Shown here: positions 35,391 through 48,800 of the stretch, piece after piece
Position numbering within the stretch: the first letter of the stretch is position 1
How the letters are laid out: every line of letters starts with the position of its first letter
Assembly: GCA_016800925.1 (NCBI GenBank)
Contig: JABCPU010000016.1
Location: 342,995 to 406,994 of the forward strand
Length of the DNA stretch: 64,000 nucleotides
From: Suillus spraguei
Taxonomy: Eukaryota > Basidiomycota > Agaricomycetes > Boletales > Suillaceae
Direction of reading: 5' to 3'
Notes under the pieces: generated by a model
Told to the model about the DNA's origin: nothing
The model's database searches: none
The model's input: the letters and a program-made list of their open reading frames with translations, nothing else
Position numbers and translations under genes: made by a program

Positions 35391-36984
35391 ATGTCTCTTG
35401 GACTACCACCAGTATCGACAGGTCTCAAGTCTATAGCGCCGTACCTCCAACGCGCAGAAGAACTGGTCGATCAACAGCCAGTTGTGGCATACTGGTGTAT
35501 GAGTAATCTTTATGTCTGAACACATCACATAGCTCACAGAAGTGCATAGGCGCGTACTATGCAGCCCAACTTGGTATCAATTTGAAAGCGAAAGATGCTG
35601 CATCACGCACACTGCTTTTAAATCTCCTGAATGCACTTGAGCGATTGAAAGCTCAGATTGGTCCCAATGACACTATAGATAGCGAGCCTGCGAGCGCAGC
35701 GTTCGTCGAGAACTTTGCCCTCAAGATCTTCCGCATCGCTGACGATGAAGACCGCGAAGGTCATGCCACAAGGTTTTTACCATTATTATCTTAATTTCCG
35801 GTTATTAACTCGCATCCAATTAGATCAACTGCGAAGAAGTTTCTCGCCGCAGCAAATTTCTTCGAGGTCTTGAAAGTATTTCCAACGGCAGATATCTCTG
35901 ATACTGTAAGCCGTCTTGGGGTTATGCAGTCGGGTGATATTTGTCTAACGCACATTCACAGATAGATGGCAAGATCAAATATGCTAAATGGAAGGCAGCT
36001 GATATTGCAAAGGCATATCGAGAGGGCAGGAAGCCCACACCGGGCCCTGCTGGGTCTCAGTTTGACCTAGAACCCCTTCCTGCTACTTCTGGTGCTTCAG
36101 AGCTACTTCCGCGAGCTGAAGATCCCAAGACCTCCCCTTCAGCGACAAACCAATTCCATACGTCACCTCAAATATCGCATCGTCGGACACCATCCCCAAA
36201 GATGAGTCCAGATGATATCACTCGTGCAAATCTCTTGCATCCCCATCTCCCTCTTCACGATGATGAGTCGCTGAGCCCTGGTTGTTGGAGTACTACAGCA
36301 ACTCCAGGATTTGATCTTGCTCAGGATAGCAGCAGCGTTAGTTTGGACCAGGCAAACAACTGGCATGAAACCTCTCTCGATGGCAAAGGGAGCCGACTCC
36401 GTCAGGCCTGGGTTAGCACTGACGTGGAGGGCGCAACTAACGATGAAGAACTAGTCCGAGATCCGTTACTTAACAGGTCATCACCTAGTCAGGTTCCGTT
36501 CTCATTTGTTAGCGAGTCTCGGCCAGTTGTATTCGAGTCCTCATCTCCACCTAAGGGGCGGCCTGTTATATACACACCGACAACCAGAGAGTATGTGCCC
36601 CCTACTCCTCCATATCCTACCATCCTTCCCTCAATCTCCCCTCCGAGAGGCTCACCACCGCGAACGCGTGCTCGCGGTCCTCCAATATCATCTCATGAAC
36701 TTCCGCCTGGATTTGTACCCTCAAGTCCAGTACCTCCACCCATGATCCCTCCTCCACCGATGCCCACAATATTTGCACCCTCTTCACCTCCTCGCATGGC
36801 GCCTCCTCCTCCAGCTCCCGCATCAGTTCCTGCCCCTTTACCGTTGAATGAGTTTCAACTTACGCCCACTACCATTGCCAAAGCACAGAAGCACTGTCGC
36901 TTTGCTATTTCCTCGCTTGATTACGAGGATGCTGAGCAAGCAAGAAAGGAACTTAGGGCTGCCCTGGCTCTCCTCGGAGGCTGA
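35391..36984 (+). CDS. VTA1: ESCRT-III/Vps4 regulator Vta1
   Basis: Vta1 (LIP5) stimulates the Vps4 ATPase that recycles ESCRT-III at multivesicular bodies. ATG 35391 opens MSLGLPPVSTGLKSIAPYLQ, then RAEELVDQQPVVAYWC and CAYYAAQLGINLKAKDAASR, FALKIFRIADDEDREGHATR and AKKFLAAANFFEVLKVFPTA: the tandem MIT-like N-terminal domain. The KIKYAKWKAADIAKAYREGR segment closes it. A long Pro/Ser-rich linker follows, and the C-terminal helices AQKHCRFAISSLDYEDAEQA and RKELRAALALLGG form the Vps4-binding dimer domain. Four small exons precede the long last exon. Total about 460 residues, normal for fungi. Confidence 0.93.
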
Positions 36985-37205
36985 ACTGATAGTGAGAGCA
37001 TTGATGTTGATTGGTTATGCCATCAGGCCAGTGTTCACGCTGGTCTCTTTCCTGAGGAGGCAGGTTCTCTCCCTGGAAGGGTCATGTTTTTTCTTCATCT
37101 ACTACTTTGATCTAATGTATTACGCTAGCTATAGCCATTGTATCGCCATTTATATTATAAAATTTGTTCCCGAACCATACGATATACCCAGAAATGCATG
37201 AAAGG

Positions 37206-38481
37206 TTACTTCTTCCTAACATTGCGATCGAGGATGGACTGTGTGGAATGCATGCCCAATGGGCTATCCACGTGTTGCGAGTCATCTATAATTGTCGTTA
37301 CTAGCGGTTGTACTGACAAACGAAGGGGAGCTGATGTCGTCGAGGCACCCACAGAGGCCACACCAGTAGCGCGATCGGTGGCTACTAGTGGAACATTGGA
37401 AGACATGGTGCTGGCACGAGAGGATCCAAGATCGAGTACTGGGGTGGGTAGCGCATGAAATGTCTTGAGTGCGCTCGAAAGGTTGTCCAACTGGGCAAGT
37501 AGTAGGATCAGATATGAACAGTGACTCGACTGCAAGACGTATATACCTTATTCATGACGGCGTCGATGGAGACTTTTCTCTCTGCAAACCGCTCTGCCAG
37601 TCTTGTGAATTCTCCTTCTCGCTTCCTCTTCCTAAACACCTCGTTGGTGTCATCCGAATCTTCTCCTTCCGTTACTTCATCGCTCTCATCATCATCAGCC
37701 TCTTCCCCGATTGTATCTCTTCTTCTTCTATTCTTCCCTGTCTCACTCCTGGTCGTGCCTGCATTTCCTCCACGCTCAGGGACAGCTGGCCCACTATGAC
37801 CTCGTGCAGTCCGCAAGCCGACATTCTCCATATCAACATGCATCTTTGCAATTTCACTCTGGAGCTCCAGAATATGTGATAGATGGGACCACAGTTCATC
37901 ATCAGTCCCCGACCGCACTGGATCGGCACACTCTCGTATAATCTCTGACCAGTGGACGGTTCGTACAGGATCTCCTTGGCTGGTTCATTATTGAACAAAG
38001 ATTCTGAGGTGAACAATGGGCTCTCAACAGCGCTTGAGCCAGGATTGAGGGAAGATGATCCTGGGGGAGCATATGGTCGTGGAGATTGCTGCTCTGCAGG
38101 CTGAGGACTACCCAACGAGGGCAAGTATCCCTGGAGTTCGGCGAGAATGTCATCATGCGGTGTCAGAAACCTTGCTGGCTCAGTCGAATGTCCCAGTGAT
38201 TTCATATCGGTTGATGTACTAGTACTAGCACTAGCAGTAGCTGACGGAATTGATTTGAGCGTGTCCTGTTCAGTTAGGGCAGAGTATCTGCCGTTGGGAT
38301 CCCAGACGTGTCCGTCGACATCGTTGTGATCGTCGTCTGTGATGGGAATTGCAGACTGCGATGAATGTCCAGTGGATAGTTCCACTGTTGAACGGGAAGC
38401 TTTATTCGATTGATGTGGTTGGCTGCCAGTGAGAGTCCGTATATTGTTCGACTTATTGCTCAACCACAGTGAAGGGAGCAT
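37206..38481 (-). CDS. Unrecognised Ser/Pro-rich protein with coiled-coil segment
   Basis: I do not recognise this gene. From ATG 38481 (MLPSLWLSNKSNNIRTLTGS) it has a conserved-looking WDPNGRYSALTEQDTLKSI segment, then FLTPHDDILAELQGYLPSLG, a Pro/Ser-rich middle, a helical stretch DDELWSHLSHILELQSEIAK, an acidic run (DDDESDEVTEGEDSDDTNEV) and a second helix RLAERFAERKVSIDAVMNK joined by an intron to LDNLSSALKTFHALPTP. The frames before and after about 37918-37949 differ; only a 32-nt intron there, or a frameshift, connects them. Low-complexity composition suggests a scaffold or regulator, but no function should be assumed. About 400 residues. Confidence 0.6.
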
Positions 38482-38934
38482 TCTTGGCGGCCAGTGGCGC
38501 TCCGGGCGCCGATAAAAACACGCTATCACAGCTTTAGTTCCATTAAGCTTGTGTAACACGGCGGCCACTGCCAGCGACGTACGCGTGTTCGAATGCCGAG
38601 GAATCAGGACAATTATTTTGTTGCTAATTCCACCGCAGTAATCGATCTGATGAGTGAGCAAGTTTAGGCACGGACTTTAAGTTGCAAGATAGTTTGATCC
38701 AAAAGTCTGACATAGCCTGATGTGCTACAATGCTCACAGGTGGTATCTAATATTGTATGAATATCGGTGAACTCCACATGGTTGCCCCAATGGCATCATG
38801 ATTGAACATTCTATCGGACTCCATTCCAGTCATTGGTATTAAGCACCTTGGAAAGGGGCCCGGGTGATGGCCTCGTACAGCTAGTATTGATCATCAACTG
38901 CAATGCAGCACTGGCAGGATGATCGAATACAGTC

Positions 38935-41119
38935 TTAATCATCTATTGCTAATACACCGAAGCGACCAACAGTAACAGACTTGAAGTCCGCATCCTGGTG
39001 TTCTTCTTTGTCGGTCGGATGTTCATCTTTATCACCATCTTCATCACTGCCTTCATCAGGACTTTCGACCTCATCGGTTTCATCGCCTGATCCTCCTTCA
39101 TCATCTTCATCATCTAGTTCTTGGGCGTGCTGATCTGCATCGCGTATGAGCCAGATTCCGTTGCCCCCACTGGATCCAACAGTCGTCAAGTCAGTTCCCG
39201 GAGGCCAGAAAGCCCACGCTATCTTGCCCTCCGCGACGAGTCTCAGTACTACCAACGATTGTCATTAAAAATACAAAACAGATAGATTTCATTCAAAAGA
39301 TACTTACTGGCGTTGCCTGCACGGTGAATATCCGGCCTGCCTGCCTTTGCGGTAACCCAGCCTTTCTTGTTCGCATATGCGGTCATGATCTCCGTTGCTA
39401 TCCAGTGTGTCTTGTTGTCCTTCGATGAAGGCTGCTTACCATCACGCCAGGTGCGTTTGTCCTCAACTGGTGCGCTGTTTGCTGAAGGGTGTGCGAGACC
39501 GAGGATAGTCTCGAGCGGGAGAAGTTGCCCAATTTGGTGGATGCAAAATGGAATGGCAGAGACACGGGATATAGGTAATATTCCGCAGAGAACCTGAGTA
39601 TCCATTGGTGTGAAGGCGGGCATCACGAGCCCTGGGCAATCAACGAGACGGACATCAGGGGTCCAAAAAAGAGTTTGAAAATGCTTTGTCTGGTCAAGTA
39701 TGTAAGACGAGATTTCGCATCTTATGAATTAGGACTGTGCGTTTACCTTTCCCGGGGTCCGTGACGCTCGAACTTTATGTATTCCGAACAGCGCATTGAG
39801 AAGGGATGATTTGCCAACGTTCGGTTGACCTGGCATGAGCTGTCAATTTCAAATATGTGAAATCACAAGAAAGATGTACCGATCAGACCAACAGTCAGAA
39901 ATTCTGGTTCCTGCAATTCTAATTGTCCTTCATCATCACTGCCTTCCTGTTCTGGCTCTTGGGCATCGTCTGTGGTATCCTCTTTGTCTTTCCCCTTCGG
40001 CATAGCTGCGCCTCCGACGATACTTCCTACTTTCTTGCCGTGAGCATGCAACAATCCATTCCAATTAATCTCGCGCTTGACTGGAGGATTCCAGCGCTTC
40101 AGCTTGGCCTCATCTAAGCGCACTCGCTCAGGGGGGATTAGCATTTCTTCATGCACTTGTCGCATGGCGTCAACCAAACGTTCTCTGAAAGGAAAGGGAA
40201 GGTGCGATTCATAGACTGGACGTCCTTGCTCGCCCACTTTTTGCTGATACGCCTCGACTTGCACGATGGGTAGCCCTGGGTGCTGCTTCTGAAGATATGC
40301 AGTCCATGCCTCAGCTCTATCTGAACCTGCAATATCGACTTTTGTGAGAACGAGAATGATTTTCGCTTTTCGAGATGCTAAATAGGACTCGAGCGACGAC
40401 GGGAAGTGGAGCGGTGGACATCTGGAGTCCAAAAGACAAAGAAGAATTTGAGATATTTCTGTCACTCGCCAGCTGCACACTAACTTGTGAGCCCAGAAAT
40501 CAGATACATAGAAATTCAGTATTCACAGTTGTCTCCAAACCTCGAGATTGCGCTCGAAATGGGTCGGAGGACATGGCATTTTGTCTTGAACAGCGGTATC
40601 AGGAACACGTGGGTCACCCGACCCTAGATCAGTGCCTGATGCAACTGGCTGATTGTTTTGATTATGCCAACGTTCCACGACGGCGTCGGTCTGAGTTATC
40701 CATTTACGAAAATAACCTTGCTCATTGGCATCTACGTCAACTTTTGACATGGTGTACTTCCACTTGGGTCTCCTTGGGACATTAAGTTGATCGACCACGA
40801 GATCGCTACTTGAGAGTGCATGATCAACACCGAGGACGCATGCATCATCAGGTATAGGCCTTGTCAAGGGCAAGGTAGCAGCCAAATGCTTCGTGATCTC
40901 CAGGAAGTTAGGATCGAGTTTCACGAACTGTGATTGAAGTTTCCTTGCGGCCCTGGATGCGTCATCTGCTAAAAGCCTTGCGTCAAGTGAATGGCCGAGC
41001 TTCGGAGGTCTCCTGAGATGCTTCTTGCGTGGTTGTGGCTCAGGTGGGGCTACATCACCACGCTTGACTGCGCGCTTAAGCTGCAGCTCAGCCTTGCGTT
41101 GCTTGCCCGACCTGCGCAT
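38935..41119 (-). CDS. GNL1-like circularly permuted GTPase
   Basis: This belongs to the YlqF/YawG (HSR1/MMR1) GTPases, in which motif order is permuted to G4-G5-G1-G2-G3. The N-terminus (RRSGKQRKAELQLKRAVKRG) matches the basic leader of GNL1. G4 is visible as LVLTKVDIAGSD (about 40330), G1 as GQPNVGKSSLLNALFG (about 39800) and G3 as VRLVDCPGLVMP (about 39630-39650), in that order along the protein. The C-terminus is strongly acidic (DDEDDEGGSGDETDEVESPD). Family members work in ribosome assembly or nuclear export. About 600 residues with five or six introns. It diverges from the FSP1-like gene at 41580. Confidence 0.88.
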
Positions 41120-41579
41120 TTGATGAGAGTAGATTTGTAGTTGAGCTGGCTGTTTTGAGTACCAGTTCTTTCTGGGGAAAGCCGAAAACCTCTCTTAGTT
41201 GAAACCTCCACCAGAAAACGGCATACCTACCTAATTTCCGTAGTCGCAGCTTATCAATTAATATTTGGGCACCGCAGCTATCACTGCGGACGAGTTACAC
41301 CGAGTTTCTGGAGAATTGGATGACATATCAACAGTGGATAAGCCCAATTGGCAGGAACGCTATGTAAGCTTTTTGCGTCATTTGCTAACGCAACCGCGAG
41401 GACCTGCCTTATTTGGCAGAATTACGATCTGGCTCGGCCAATTCTGAATCTCGAACAAACCATCACCGAAGCGAATATAAAAGAACATGTTGCTAGCACG
41501 TACAATCACCTACAGTTCCTTAGCGCTAGACGTCCTTATATCCCTACCACCACCACCGCCCCCTCCCTTATCCTCAGAA
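41120..41579. other. Divergent intergenic region, GNL1-like / FSP1-like
   Basis: About 460 bp holding two promoters. A short open frame at 41265-41447 has no recognised product. Confidence 0.4.
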
Positions 41580-42915
41580 ATGGCCGAGAAGGCAGAGCAA
41601 AACATCGTCATTGTTGGCGGTGGATACGCTGGGATTCAAGTTGCTAAACAGCTCAGCAAAAAATTAGACGCGACAAGATACAACCTCATTCTTATTAACT
41701 CCCGCTCTTATGCCGTTGCCCTTCCTGCAGCCGTCCGTATTGTCGTCGACGGAGAATCGAAGTTGGAAGAAACATCATTCGTCAAGTTTGACAAGCTTTA
41801 TGCGAACGGCAATGGAGAGACCAAGGTTGGTATTGTGACCCGCATTGAGGCACAGCCAGGTGTCCCTGGGGGTGCTGTGGTCCTTGCCACCGGGGAGCGT
41901 ATTTCTTATGCAGTGCTTATCTTGGCTACTGGTTCAAAATGGAGTGGTCCCTCTGGCATCCCAGAAAACGAGGATGATGTCCTGCCATTTGTCAACGCCT
42001 GGCGCCAAAAGTTCGCCAGAGCAAACCACGTTGTGATCGTTGGCGGTGGTGCCGTTGGTATCGGTGAGCATGCGCAAGGTATCATTGTATCGTCGCTAAT
42101 GCGATGCTTTCTAGAGTTGGCTGGGGAAGTGAAGGATGTTTACCCGGTGAATATTTTTTAATTATGTCAGACCACTGTATTTCTGACGAATTATGCAACA
42201 CAGACAAAGAGGGTTACCATCGTTCATGGTGGCAATCAGCTTATCAATACCACCTACGGTAGCTCTCTCCGAAAGGGAATGGAGAACCGCCTTCGTGCCC
42301 GCGGTGTTGAGTTCATGTTCAATGAGTACATTGATGACATTCCAGAAGCGGGTGTTGTTGGTATCAGTACTCGCAGTGGAAAGCACATTTCGGACGCTGA
42401 CTTAGTGGTGCGCGTAGTGTTGTAAGTGTATATTCACCCAGCTCACTAACATATGTAGGTATCGGCCCGTGGCGGCCGCCCCAATACTGATTACGTGGCT
42501 TCCCTTGGTGAAGATGCCCTGAACGGACACGGCTTCGTCAAGATTAAGCCAACCATGCAACTGCTCAATCACCCATCCATTTTCGCTTTGGGTGACATCA
42601 TCGACTGGAATGAGCAGAAGCAGATAGCCAAACTTAAGTGGCATGTTCCTGTTGTCGTGACGAACGTAGCGAGCTTCTTGAATGGAGTCACGCCAACGAA
42701 GAAATACGCAGGTGCTCCTGAGATGATTGTGATCACGAATGGAAAGGTGAGTCAGAAACCGAGGGAGTTATTTGACCCTGACACGGTTGTTATAGAAAGG
42801 CGGCATGGGCTACTTCGGGTTCTTTGGAGGGTTTACCCTGGGTGATTGGTTCGCTTGGCTGGTCAAATCAAGACACTTCATGGTTCCACACTTCAGGAAG
42901 GATCTTGGTTACTGA
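41580..42915 (+). CDS. AIFM2/FSP1-like FAD-NAD(P)H oxidoreductase
   Basis: The family reduces quinones with NAD(P)H using FAD; animal FSP1/AIFM2 acts against lipid peroxidation. ATG 41580 gives MAEKAEQN then the FAD-binding VIVGGGYAGIQVAKQLSKKL, the ATG motif VLILATGSKWSGPSGIPE, the NAD-binding VVIVGGGAVGIELAGEVKDV (spanning an intron), and the second flavin motif FALGDIIDW. It ends GYFGFFGGFTLGDWFAWLVK ... HFRKDLGY at 42913-42915. Four introns are placed in frame. Length is about 370 residues, right for the family. A longer start at 41487 adds a Pro-rich leader and is less likely. Confidence 0.9.
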
Positions 42916-43362
42916 ATGTGTTAGGAAGGGACGTTGGATAGCTGAATACCTTCTACCTAGCTTTGATTGGCGTATCATACTCGGGCTATGTTTTTATAAT
43001 CGCATTGCATTTTAGTGATCCCGAGTGCGGTATGAGCGTGTCCTGATGATTAAGTAGGTCCGCGGACGTAATTCGGGGTGGAAGAGATTGCCGATCAAGT
43101 TGACTAGGTTGGCGGATGATATTGACCAGGATGATTTGCCAGCTCGAACACCGCCTGAATGCAGGTTTGACGACCATAAAGAGCAAGGTCAGTCTATTCC
43201 CTGCCTACTAACGTTACATATCTGTCCCACGCCGAGTCACTCACGATTCGCAATAACATTATACCCTTAATACACGTTCCGTCTTCAACTCACGATCCAC
43301 GCCAGCCCAGGACTATAATTTATTTCACGAATTTGTGTAACTTTCCACTGTTCCTTCTGACC
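42916..43362. other. Intergenic region, FSP1-like / methyltransferase
   Basis: About 450 bp between two co-directional genes. An open stretch at 43088-43270 (PIKLTRLADDIDQDDLPART) is charged and could be a relic, but no start, splice or homologue supports it. Confidence 0.4.
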
Positions 43363-45531
43363 ATGCCACCACGTCCAAGCACAGCCACAACAATGGCACT
43401 TGATTCTACCAGTGGCAGGCGCGTCCCTCGTAACAGGGACTTTCTCAATAAACATGGTCATCGTCATCATTTTTATGATTCAGAAAAAGCTCCATATCCT
43501 CTAAGTTATGATAGACAAGTCCTAGAGCTGTGAGTTACTCTTACTACAATGTGCCTGACCAGCGGCTAAGCCCGTTATAGGGAAAACCTGGACCACAGCT
43601 TCGTCATGCACGTCAAGAAATCTGCTTCAGTCGTCCAGTTTCCAGAACAAATCTTTCCAAGACGCTCTCTCGATCTTGGCTGCGGGGTGAGTCACGTCTT
43701 ACATCACTCCGTTTCCAGTTACGTGACTGTGCTTGTGTGTTTCATAGGGGGGGACGTGGATCCTCGATGCTGCGAAGGAATGGACAGACTGCAAATTTGT
43801 AAGTACTTCATTATTGCTACCCAAATGGAGTTTACAAACGCCACAAAGGTCGGGTTTGACCTTGTAGATATACAAGTCCCAATATCATTACTCGAGCCAG
43901 AAATTGCAAGTCGCGTCTCGTGGGTCCACGGCAACTTGTAAGTGATACGCTTCAACTAAGTAAATGTATCTAAGGAATCCATTGACGAGTCTGACGACCA
44001 AACTCCCGTTCGACGATGACGAATTCGACCATGTTCACATGCACAGCCTAGGTCGGGGTATCCCCGAGAACAAGGTATGTTAATTTTACTCACACTGTAT
44101 TAATGAACACATTCTGAATATGAATATGCTGACTCCAGTGGGGTGTCCTTTTTGAGGTAAAATCGTTCCCCTCTTTGCAACTATATCTTAATTATCTCCC
44201 AAGGAAGTGAACCGTGTCCTGCGACCAGGTGGGGTTGTCGAAGTCCTCGAAGATGGTACATTGTTATATTACCTTCATGCCTTCCTACTGACTATTTCCA
44301 GATATCCTATTTCCCACACTGCCTACCTGGTTCACGGCACCTTTGCGGGCACGCAATAAGCGTTCAGATTCTGTCCACTATCCAAACGGCTCACATCACC
44401 GCACTGATAAACCGCAACCAGACATCCCACCCCTACCTCATGACCATGCATTACTCGAAAGCTTGTATTACGCTGTATTTGAAAACAGATTTATCAACTT
44501 ACGACCAACAGGTGTGTCGCACAATATGTGTGCAATATCAATTGTATCTGACGTGCATCAGCTATTCTCCCCATATATTTCACCTCGAATTTCCGTCAAG
44601 TAATATCTGCGCCTATTGTCCATTTCCGCATGCCTACATTACCTCCTTTACAAGCATTACCTCAACCGTTGCCACCAAATGCGCTTCTCATGGAAGCTTC
44701 GTTATCCTCGGACAGATCTGAAACCACCTCACAACCTCACGCGCCTCTTACGCCACGTCCCTTTGCCATTTCGCTGTCGTCTACCAGCTCCTCTGCTACA
44801 AGTAAATCAGCGTCATCAGGGGAATCATCATTATTCGGTAATATGGAGAGTTCTGCGCCTTCATGCCCAACAACAACTCCTGCAGATTGCTCGCCGTATT
44901 CACAAGCGCTCTCATGCGATACGGCCAACACCTGGAGCTCTCAATCAAGAACAGCTCATGTCGTAAAAAAACCACTTTATATCGTCGATAATTCAACGGC
45001 TGAGGGTACGTCTATGGGCGTTGCAGCTTCACAGTCCCTGATTCCTCTCGGTGAAATCGACAAGCTTAGCGAACGTTCACTCGCTATGCAATTATACTTC
45101 TCGTATCAGAGTGTACTGGCGTGCCAAGAGGCCATGTACGAGGAGCTCTTGGATCGCACGAGGAATCGTACAGGGCAACTGACAGAGTGGGGGTGGGACA
45201 CCGATCAGGAGCTGTCTGAACTTGAGAGTCGGACGAAGTTTGAAATACTGGTAGACCGCTATAAGCGGTGAGTGCCGCTTTCTCTGTTGCATGCTTATCT
45301 TTGCTGAAAAAGTCACGTAGCGATATGCAGGCGCGAATATCCCTGTGGTGCTCACTTGCAGAGCTGGGGTGGTCCGTCCCTCCGCGGGAGGCAATGTCGA
45401 AAGCAGAACTTGTGGAAGAGGAGAGACTCTATCGGGCCATGCTTGAAGCGCGACAGTCAGCCTCTGAGGAAGATCTGTATACACCTTGCCGGTCTGTGCG
45501 GATATTCGTGGGTTACAAGGATATACTGTGA
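43363..45531 (+). CDS. SAM-dependent methyltransferase with Ser/Pro-rich extension
   Basis: A class I methyltransferase core is assembled from short exons after ATG 43363: YPLSYDRQVLEL, then the SAM-binding motif I RRSLDLGCGGGTWILDAAK (split by an intron), VGFDLVDIQVP (acidic residue of motif II), the motif LPFDDDEFDHVHMHSLGRGI and EEVNRVLRPGGVVEVLED. The substrate is not predictable. The core is followed by about 200 residues rich in Ser, Thr and Pro and by a helical C-terminal part (SLAMQLYFSYQSVLACQEAM, LEILVDRYKR-like, ending FVGYKDIL at 45531). This resembles many Agaricomycete methyltransferases of unknown target. About eight introns, some inferred. Confidence 0.82.
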
Positions 45532-45844
45532 TTTCAATGCTTCCTGCTGGACTGACGTTTTGATTCTCATTCGTGTTAATTGCTTTGGTGTTTATGTACG
45601 TTGTTTTGGAGAGTTAACTCTCTATCAAGGTTTATCCGCTGCACATATGTGCTTAAAATGTGGTTCTTATGGCAATACGTATACGAGGTTGTAGGGCACC
45701 ATGTTCTGCTATAATAGATTGAAGGTGCAGTCCCGATTGATTTCCTTTTCGGGACATATACCGGCAAATGCCGCCGAAGTGGCGGTGACATTTTTTGCAA
45801 AGTCCTGTGAATGCTTCGCGATCGCTCTAAATCTTAGAACGCCC

Positions 45845-48800
45845 ATGGCCGCGGTCAAGGTCATAAATCACACTCCTTTCGCTCCCCGTCTACCAAAGGA
45901 TGTCCCGCTCCCACCAAGTCCCGCAGAATCAACAAGTCCGCCACCCCCGGTGAAGAAGAAAACCAGAAAGAGCAAAATGAAAGAGAAGGAGAAAATTAAG
46001 GAGAAAGTTAAGGAAAGCGCGCAGAAGCAGGGAGAGCAAAAGAGGGGAAATACAAATGAACAACACGAAAGCGAGATGCCACAACCAGAGCCACTGAAAC
46101 CTCTGACATGGACATCCCTGACTGATTCCAATTCCAATTCACATCCACCAATATTCACAAAAGACGGGAGGTGCGTAGATTTCATAGACATATAATGTGT
46201 GCGATCTAATCAATCTGTTTATTTTGATCAGCCACTTCTTTTCCATCGTCGGGGAGAGAATCAAGATACATTCTACATCATCTGGCAAGGTCATCTCTAC
46301 ATTACCAGGGCCACAGGATGATGGTCACCAGGATATCATCACATCTGCTATCCTTAGTGCATACAATGCATTTCAGCTCATCACTGTATCTCTTGATGGC
46401 ACTATCAAAGTCTGGGATTTTCTCGAGGGCATATTGTTGCACACGATCAATCTCGAACAGCCTATCCATCACGTGTGCGGACATGAAAAGATAAAAGATT
46501 ACGTTTTTGTTGCCACTGCAAAAGCGAAGAAGAAGGGAAGCGGTGATGGTGATGGTGAGTGCTATGGTCTGTATCTTATGATTAGTTTTTCATTCGCGAT
46601 GCAGAGCAGCCAAAACCAAACCGGTCTGCAAAGGTTCCTTCCGAAGAGAGCTGCATTATTTTGCGCGTGTCGCTTAAGCCTCAAAATCCCGCTTCCGGCG
46701 CGAAATGGCACAAGTCATCTCAGATCACTCCAGTTGGGAAGACCAGATATACAGCTGGACTTGCTGTATCTGCAAGCGGTGAATGGCTGATTGCGGTCGC
46801 TGGTCACAAGGCCTACGTTGCACAAGTGTCTGCACTGAAGTCTGGATTTACAAAATACGTTTCACCTGATGCATTGACATGTTTGGCGGTCCATCCATTA
46901 GAGGACTATTTTGCGACGGGCGATGCAAAGGGTGTCGTGCGGTTATGGTACTGCTTGAACCAGGGCAAGCCAGCAGTTGCTAACGTAGAAAAGCGATCGC
47001 AAACGTCTGAGCTTCATTGGCACGCCCATGCGGTTTCATCTATCGCGTTCACGATGAATGGATCATATTTGCTATCTGGTGGTGAAGAAGCTGTTCTTGT
47101 CATATGGCAGCTGTACTCTGGCAAGAAAGAGTTCGTGCCCCGAGTTGGCTCCCCCATCAAAAGTGTTGTGGTCTCGCGTGGTTCTGCTGTTGAGGAAGAG
47201 TACCTTCTTGGGTTGGCGGATGCAAGTTTTGCATTCATCAGTTCCGCTACGCTCAAGCTATCGCGAGTTTTTTCTCGCATCAAACTAGGTGCGTCCTTTT
47301 TATATGTCGTATGAACCTACTTAATTACATCCTCAACTCAGACTCTATCACGTCAAGTGCTTGGGCATCCTCATCCTCTGCCACACCACTTGCAGTCCAC
47401 TCGTTATCATCGACGCTCGTTCTCCCCTCTTCCCATCCCTCTTCCCTACAAACTTATTCTCCTTCGTCATCCATGCTCGTTGCAGAGCTGGAGGTGTCGC
47501 CTTCAAATCGAGTGTCAAGACAGGAAGAAAAGATGTTAGAGCCCTCACGAGTAGAACGCGTGGTAATCTCGCCATCAGGAGAGTGGATGGCGACTATCGA
47601 CCGGCGGGAAGGGGATGAATCATTCCGTGGCGAGATATACCTCAAGATATGGTGGTGGGACAAGAAGTCCGCTTTTTGGATATTGAATACGAGAGTAGAC
47701 CGGCCACATGGCTTGAACAAAGTCACATCCTTATCTTTTAGTCCTTCGGATGACATCCAGCTGGTGACCACTGGTGAGGATAAAAATATCAAAACTTGGA
47801 GAATACGGAGTACGAAGGATAAGAAGGGCAATATAGAAGGTATGTGCAGATGTTTATGCGAAGCTACAGTTTGTGACTGCCTCTTAGTTTCCTGGACCTC
47901 AAGATCGTCTTTTGGTTTCCGTCTGGAGATACCCAGAGACTCCGCTTGGTCTCCGGATGGCTCTCTTTTGGCTGTTGCGCTCGACGGCTCTGTGGCGTTG
48001 TATGATTCGAGATCGAATGCACTTCACTTGACAATAGTGTGTCCAGAATGCCCAAAAATCTCGTCTATGCACTTCATTGGGCATCATGGCCAATATATCG
48101 CGGTTTTTGGCGGCCCCAATCTTGTTGTCTGTGATATTATCAATCGCTCTGGTACGTCTACCCACTTGATTGACGATCTACATTGAATTGAACACTCCAC
48201 AGTACGTTGGCATCGTCGGCACAACCACCCTTATGTCACTCTTGTACCTCATCCTTACCAAGATACCTTCGCAACGATTCATCATTCACCATCAGCCACG
48301 ACTAATGAGCTTATAGTCTACTCCATCTCGTCGTCGACTCCCCTGCTTTCACAAACGTTACCGTTCGGGATACGGAATTTAGTTTGGTACCCTGCTCCAA
48401 ATCGCTTACCTCGCAGTCGGATGTTTTCCCTTGTAGGAATTACGCATGCTTTCGGTGTCGTGCTTCTAGGACACGATATCAGCGTAGCCGATGAGGCAAG
48501 TTCGCCAACGAAGGCGCTTCAGAAAGGGGTGGCGGTACCCAAGCGGTCTCTCTTCGAAGAGATGTTTGGTGTACCGGCTCTTACCGACGTCTCTCATAAT
48601 GCTGTCATGTCGGCAATCGATACCTCTCTTCCCTGGAAAAGCAGTGAGACGGGAAGTGTCTTTGATGCCCCAGCTTACCTCATGCCACCGATAGAAAGTC
48701 TGTTCGAGCCGTTGATGAACGGCTTCCTCAAGCTGCGGCTGAAGGAGAACGTGGATGAGGATCATCAGAGTGGCACTCAGGGCATTGCCGACGAAATGAC

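Noticed and set aside
41265..41447. Small open frame in the GNL1/FSP1-like promoter region
   Set aside because: No ATG-supported conserved product and it lies in a divergent promoter.
43088..43270. Charged open frame after the FSP1-like stop
   Set aside because: No start, splice or recognised similarity; too short to support.
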